Source of the DNA: Alphaproteobacteria bacterium
GTDB lineage: Bacteria > Pseudomonadota > Alphaproteobacteria > Rhizobiales > Aestuariivirgaceae
Reading direction: 5' to 3'
Length of the DNA: 17,249 nt
NCBI GenBank assembly: GCA_005884715.1
Contig: VAZZ01000271.1
Coordinates: 1 to 17,249, forward strand
The notes below the pieces were generated by a model that ran no database searches, was not told the DNA's origin, and saw nothing but the letters and a program-made list of their open reading frames with translations. Numbering within the stretch: position 1 is the stretch's first letter; each line of letters opens with the position of its first letter. Made by a program: the position numbers and the translations under genes. Of this stretch, positions 14,248 through 17,249 are shown piece by piece.

Positions 14248-15300
14248 ATGGCGGCACCATTCCGCGTAGCGCTGTCAGGTGATTTCAGGAAGGCCGATGG
14301 ATCGCCGACCTATCCCGATTTCGATCTCGCTCCCTTGCAGAACGCACCCAATGTCGAGATGGCTTTTCTCGAACCCGCCAATCCCATTCGCGCCGGGCAA
14401 CTCGAGGATTTCGATGCGCTGATCCTGCTCGCCCATCGCTTCGCGGCCGACAGCGTGCCGAAATCGGGCCGCCTTGCCGCAGTGGCGCGCTTCGGTGTCG
14501 GTTATGACACGGTCGATGTGGCCGCCTGCAGCAAGGCCGGCATCGCCCTCGTCATCACGCCCGACGGGGTGCGCCGCCCGGTCGCCGTGTCGATCATCAC
14601 GCTCATCCTCGCCTTGACCGGCAAGCTCCTGATCAAGGACAGGCTGACGCGCGAGGCGGCGGCAGGCTTCGCCAGGCGGTCCGATCACATGGGCGTCGGT
14701 CTTGTCGGCCGCACGCTGGGTTCGCTCGGCATCGGCAATATAGGTGCTGAGATGTTCCGCATGGCGAAACCCTTCGACATGAAGTTCATCGCCCATGATC
14801 CCTTTGCCGACAGGAAGATCGCTACCGAGCTCGGCATCGAGCTCGTCTCATTGGAAGATGTCTTCCGCCGCTCCGACATCGTTTCGGTGAGTTGCCCCTT
14901 GAGCCCTGAGACCCATCATCTCGTCAATGCCGAGCGCCTGGCCCTGATGAAGCCTTCCGCCTATTTCATCAACACGGCGAGAGGCCCGATCGTCGATCAG
15001 AAGGCGCTGACCAGAGTGCTGCAGGAGCGCAAGATCGCCGGCGCCGGGCTCGATGTCCTCGAACAGGAGCCGCCCGATGCCGATGATCCCATCCTCAAGC
15101 TCGACAATGTCACCCTGTCGCCGCATGCTTTGTGCTGGACCGATCAGTGCTTCGCCGGCAATGGTGCGGCCGATGTGAAGGCGGTACTCGACATCCAGCA
15201 CGGACGAGAGCCGCGCGGCATCGTGAACAAGGATGTGGTGAAACATCCGGACTGGCAGCGGCGTCTCGCCGATTTTCGTAAAAGATTTGGAGATCAATAA
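14248..15300 (+). CDS. D-isomer-specific 2-hydroxyacid dehydrogenase
   Basis: This 350-residue NAD(P)-dependent enzyme interconverts 2-oxo acids and D-2-hydroxy acids. An N-terminal substrate-domain part (1-105, including ARFGVGYDTVD) is followed by the Rossmann domain with GIGNIG (161-166). D184 in IAHDPFAD sits near the end of the second strand and favours NAD over NADP (inference). The catalytic triad is present: R245 in NTARGPIVD, E274 in LDVLEQEPP and H293 in LSPHALCW. The family includes glyoxylate/hydroxypyruvate reductases and phosphoglycerate dehydrogenases; length and the absence of an ACT domain favour the former group. A strong ribosome-binding site supports ATG 14248. In this operon it could reduce the aldehyde-derived or 2-oxo product of the aldolase reaction, or oxidise a D-hydroxy acid substrate before cleavage. 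Confidence 0.92.
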   Translation: MAAPFRVALSGDFRKADGSPTYPDFDLAPLQNAPNVEMAFLEPANPIRAGQLEDFDALILLAHRFAADSVPKSGRLAAVARFGVGYDTVDVAACSKAGIALVITPDGVRRPVAVSIITLILALTGKLLIKDRLTREAAAGFARRSDHMGVGLVGRTLGSLGIGNIGAEMFRMAKPFDMKFIAHDPFADRKIATELGIELVSLEDVFRRSDIVSVSCPLSPETHHLVNAERLALMKPSAYFINTARGPIVDQKALTRVLQERKIAGAGLDVLEQEPPDADDPILKLDNVTLSPHALCWTDQCFAGNGAADVKAVLDIQHGREPRGIVNKDVVKHPDWQRRLADFRKRFGDQ

Positions 15301-15329
15301 GAAGAAAAGTCGTTTTCGTTAAACTTATG

Positions 15330-15349
15330 CCGGCCAAGCAGAAAGCCGG
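15330..15349. other. Short hairpin between dehydrogenase and binding-protein genes
   Basis: CCGGC (15330-15334) and GCCGG (15345-15349) form a 5-bp stem with a 10-base loop inside the 102-bp gap 15301-15402. No T-tract follows, so it is a weak candidate for a terminator or leader structure. No clear promoter for the binding-protein gene was seen in this gap. Confidence 0.3.
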
Positions 15350-15386
15350 TTCGATTCCAAAACAGACGTGCAGAAACACCGCAACT

Positions 15387-15392
15387 GGGAGG
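15387..15392 (+). promoter_or_regulatory. Ribosome-binding site deciding the start of the second binding protein
   Basis: GGGAGG ends one base before ATG 15394, too close to serve it, but 10 bases before the in-frame ATG 15403. This favours 15403 as the true start. Confidence 0.65.
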
Positions 15393-15402
15393 AATGACGA
15401 CC

Positions 15403-17064
15403 ATGAACGACCGTGAGAAGCGTGACTTTGAGGCCGGTCTCAATGCCGAGATCGATGCCTTTCTGAGAGGCGAGAATACGCGCCGCTCCTTCATCAAGAA
15501 ATTCGGCCTGATGACGGGCCTCCTCGCCACCGCGGGCAGCAATGTGCTGAGCCCATGGGCCGAGAACGCCCTGGCGCAGGCTGCTATCGATCTTGCCGAT
15601 CCTTCATCACCGCTCGGCAAGGCGCAGACCGCCGCCATGAAGGCTTCCACCGAAGGCCCGGCCGATGGCTCGGCCTTCCGCGCCGTCGCCGCCGCCAAGA
15701 AACATGGCGGCATCACCATCAACATGACCTATGAAGCGGGCCTCCAGGCGCTCGATCCGCGCAACTACTCGGGCCCGGTCTGGGAGCAGCTCACCGGCAT
15801 CAAGTCGAATGTCGTCGAACTGTCGAACCCGGATCAGTATTCGAAGGCGGTCGCCGAGCATATTGCGGCTTCCGGCGCCTATGACGTGCTCGACATTTCG
15901 CCGGCCTGGACGCCGTCGATGGCCGATGGCGGCGTGATCGCGCCGCTTGATGATTACATCGCCAAATACATGAACCCGGCCGATCTCGAGGATTACCACC
16001 CGCTGTACAAGGCCTTGCCGACCTATAAGGGCAAGATCTGGGGCTTCTTCGATGATGGCGATATGTTCGCTCTCTATTATCGCAAGGACATCTTCGAGGA
16101 TCCGAAGCTCAAGGACGCCTATCAAGCCAAGTTCTCGAAGGCGCTCGGACCGCCCAAGACCTGGGAGGACTATTCCCAAGTCGCCCAGTTCATCACCGAC
16201 AATCTGGCTCCCAAAGTCTATGGCGCCGGTCACTTCCGCAAGGCGGGAAGCCCCGGCAACCAGTTTGACTTCCTGCAGCAATTCAGGGCGAATGGCGGTG
16301 TGCTCTTCGGCGATGACATGAAGGCGGGGCTCAATTCCGATGCCGGCATGAAGACGCTGACCAACATGCAGGCGGCGAATAAGGCCTCGATCCCGGGCAA
16401 TAACGAGCTCGACGCCGTCTCGCTATGGGCCGCGTTCCTGCAGGGCAAGGTGGCGATGATCTATTCATGGCCGCCGACCGGGCGCATGTGCGCGAACTAT
16501 TCGCAAAGCGCCAAGGCGATCAACTTCATCCCGCAATCCACGATTGCCGGCAAGGTTGGTTATGCCGTGGTGCCAGGCAATCCTGAGCATGCGACCGGCT
16601 ACAACAAGGCGCTCTCGGCCGATTCACCCAATGCCGAAGCCGCCTATCTCTTTATGCAATGGGCGACATCGCCACCGGTATCGCTTGCTCGCGTGATGCT
16701 GCCCTATGCGCTGCGCGATCCCTATCGCCTGTCGCATTACAAGTCGGATCTCTATGGCGCCCTGTTCCCGAGCGCCAAGGAGTATCTCATCAACCTCAAC
16801 AACTCGGCCAATGTCGGTCTGCTCGACATCATCATGCCGGGTGCTCAGGATTATTTCCTGAGCCTCGATCGGCTGTGCACGTCGGTCTGGGCCGGCACCG
16901 ATCCGAAGGCCGCACTCGCCACCGCTGCTGCCGAATGGGACCAGACGACGGAGCGTTTGGGCGTCGATTCCCAGAAGGCCTTCTATGAGGAGTTCAAGAA
17001 GCTGCCCGGCTCTTCGGCCGATCATACGGTCGAGAAGATGGGTATGGCGGTGAAGCTCGATTGA
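15403..17064 (+). CDS. ABC transporter solute-binding protein, family 1, Tat-exported
   Basis: This 553-residue periplasmic binding protein of the sugar type carries a near-perfect twin-arginine motif, T-R-R-S-F-I-K (26-32), then the hydrophobic stretch FGLMTGLLATAG and an ALA cleavage site at about 56-58. A 25-residue polar lead precedes the motif. The mature region has family-1 elements: YDVLDISPAWTPSMADGGVI, ALYYRKDIFEDP, PPKTWEDYSQVAQF, GKVAMIYSWPP and AYLFMQWATSP. ATG 15403 was chosen over 15394 because the ribosome-binding site is too close to the latter. The C-terminal AAAEWDQTTERLGVDSQKAF aligns with the end of the CUT1 binding protein at 7614-9278, so the two are probably distant paralogs. 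No permease or ATPase follows in the window; a terminator and a repeat come instead. It may use the CUT1 permeases or a system encoded further on. Confidence 0.92.
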   Translation: MNDREKRDFEAGLNAEIDAFLRGENTRRSFIKKFGLMTGLLATAGSNVLSPWAENALAQAAIDLADPSSPLGKAQTAAMKASTEGPADGSAFRAVAAAKKHGGITINMTYEAGLQALDPRNYSGPVWEQLTGIKSNVVELSNPDQYSKAVAEHIAASGAYDVLDISPAWTPSMADGGVIAPLDDYIAKYMNPADLEDYHPLYKALPTYKGKIWGFFDDGDMFALYYRKDIFEDPKLKDAYQAKFSKALGPPKTWEDYSQVAQFITDNLAPKVYGAGHFRKAGSPGNQFDFLQQFRANGGVLFGDDMKAGLNSDAGMKTLTNMQAANKASIPGNNELDAVSLWAAFLQGKVAMIYSWPPTGRMCANYSQSAKAINFIPQSTIAGKVGYAVVPGNPEHATGYNKALSADSPNAEAAYLFMQWATSPPVSLARVMLPYALRDPYRLSHYKSDLYGALFPSAKEYLINLNNSANVGLLDIIMPGAQDYFLSLDRLCTSVWAGTDPKAALATAAAEWDQTTERLGVDSQKAFYEEFKKLPGSSADHTVEKMGMAVKLD

Positions 17065-17075
17065 CGTGAAATGAA

Positions 17076-17102
17076 ACGGAGGATGGCTTGACCATCCTCC
17101 GT
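17076..17102 (+). terminator. Rho-independent-type terminator after the second binding protein
   Basis: ACGGAGGATGG (17076-17086) and its exact complement (17092-17102) form an 11-bp stem with a 5-base loop, 11 bp after the stop codon. The following bases CTCTAATTCTT are only moderately T-rich. This closes the transcription unit on the + strand and may also serve in the opposite direction. Confidence 0.75.
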
Positions 17103-17115
17103 CTCTAATTCTTCC

Positions 17116-17249
17116 CCTCTCCCGTTGCGAAGCAATGGGAGAGGATGCCCGAAGGGCGGGTGAGGGCTCTTTGTCTCAGCAAGGAATACTCGTTGAGATC
17201 AGAGCACATTGCGCGAAAGAGCCCTCATCCGCCCTTCGGGCACCTTCTC
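17116..17249. repeat. Intergenic nested palindromic repeat element (continues beyond window)
   Basis: A 13-bp stem (CCTCTCCCGTTGC at 17116-17128, with the complementary arm at 17132-17144 carrying one G-T mismatch) is followed by the inner palindrome GCCC-GAA-GGGC. A 26-bp arm (17147-17172) recurs inverted at 17216-17241 with a single mismatch, separated by 43 bp. The outer sequence beyond 17241 (ACCTTCTC) begins to mirror the first stem, so a second inverted copy probably completes outside the window. The layout resembles the RIME/REP-like intergenic repeats abundant in Rhizobiales. Nothing in it looks coding. Confidence 0.75.

Noticed and set aside
17116..17249. CRISPR array or insertion-sequence end
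   Set aside because: There are only two inverted arms rather than evenly spaced direct repeats, and no transposase frame is present.

Overview
The window is a stretch of high-GC, densely packed bacterial DNA carrying three neighbouring uptake and catabolism units. The organism is most likely an alphaproteobacterium of the Hyphomicrobiales/Rhizobiales type. This rests on the crowded ABC-transporter content, paired GntR/FCD regulators, Tat-exported solute-binding proteins and a nested palindromic intergenic repeat of the kind common in that order. The assignment is inference; no rRNA, tRNA or housekeeping marker is present.

Region 1 (1-5467, + strand) is a peptide/opine/nickel-type (Dpp/Opp) ABC operon. 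It begins with the 3' part of a family-5 solute-binding protein and continues with a DppC-like permease, a DppB-like permease, DppD-like and DppF-like ATPases, and a creatininase-family amidohydrolase. Start and stop codons overlap or nearly touch throughout. The closing enzyme suggests that the imported compound contains a cyclic or linear amide bond that is hydrolysed in the cytoplasm.

Region 2 (5460-11407, - strand) is a carbohydrate-type (CUT1) ABC system. In transcription order it has a MalK/UgpC-like ATPase, a ribokinase-like PfkB kinase, a Tat-exported solute-binding protein, a MalF-like permease with an unusual N-terminal membrane extension, and a MalG-like permease. The binding-protein gene has its own candidate promoter (TTGACA, 16 bp, TAACAT), whose -10 box lies inside a perfect 12-bp palindrome. 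A 14-bp-stem terminator-like hairpin separates the binding-protein gene from the permeases, an arrangement that would keep binding protein in excess. The last gene overlaps the creatininase gene tail to tail by 8 bp.

Region 3 (11529-15300, + strand) starts with a GntR/FCD regulator divergent from the CUT1 operon. A second, FadR-like GntR/FCD regulator then leads a tight catabolic operon: an LsrG-like ABM-fold protein, an HpcH/HpaI-type class II aldolase and a D-2-hydroxyacid dehydrogenase. A second Tat-exported binding protein follows (15403-17064), related at its C-terminus to the first but with no permease genes in view. It ends at a clear hairpin terminator and then an intergenic inverted-repeat element that runs off the window.

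A working model (inference) is that regions 2 and 3 handle a sugar or sugar-acid-like substrate. It would be imported by the CUT1 system, phosphorylated by the kinase and/or rearranged by the LsrG-like protein, cleaved by the aldolase to pyruvate plus an aldehyde or 2-oxo fragment, and reduced by the dehydrogenase. Two FCD regulators would sense acidic intermediates. No phage, transposase, CRISPR or RNA gene was found. No gene-free stretch exceeds 300 bases; the longest is the 188-bp gap at 12231-12418.
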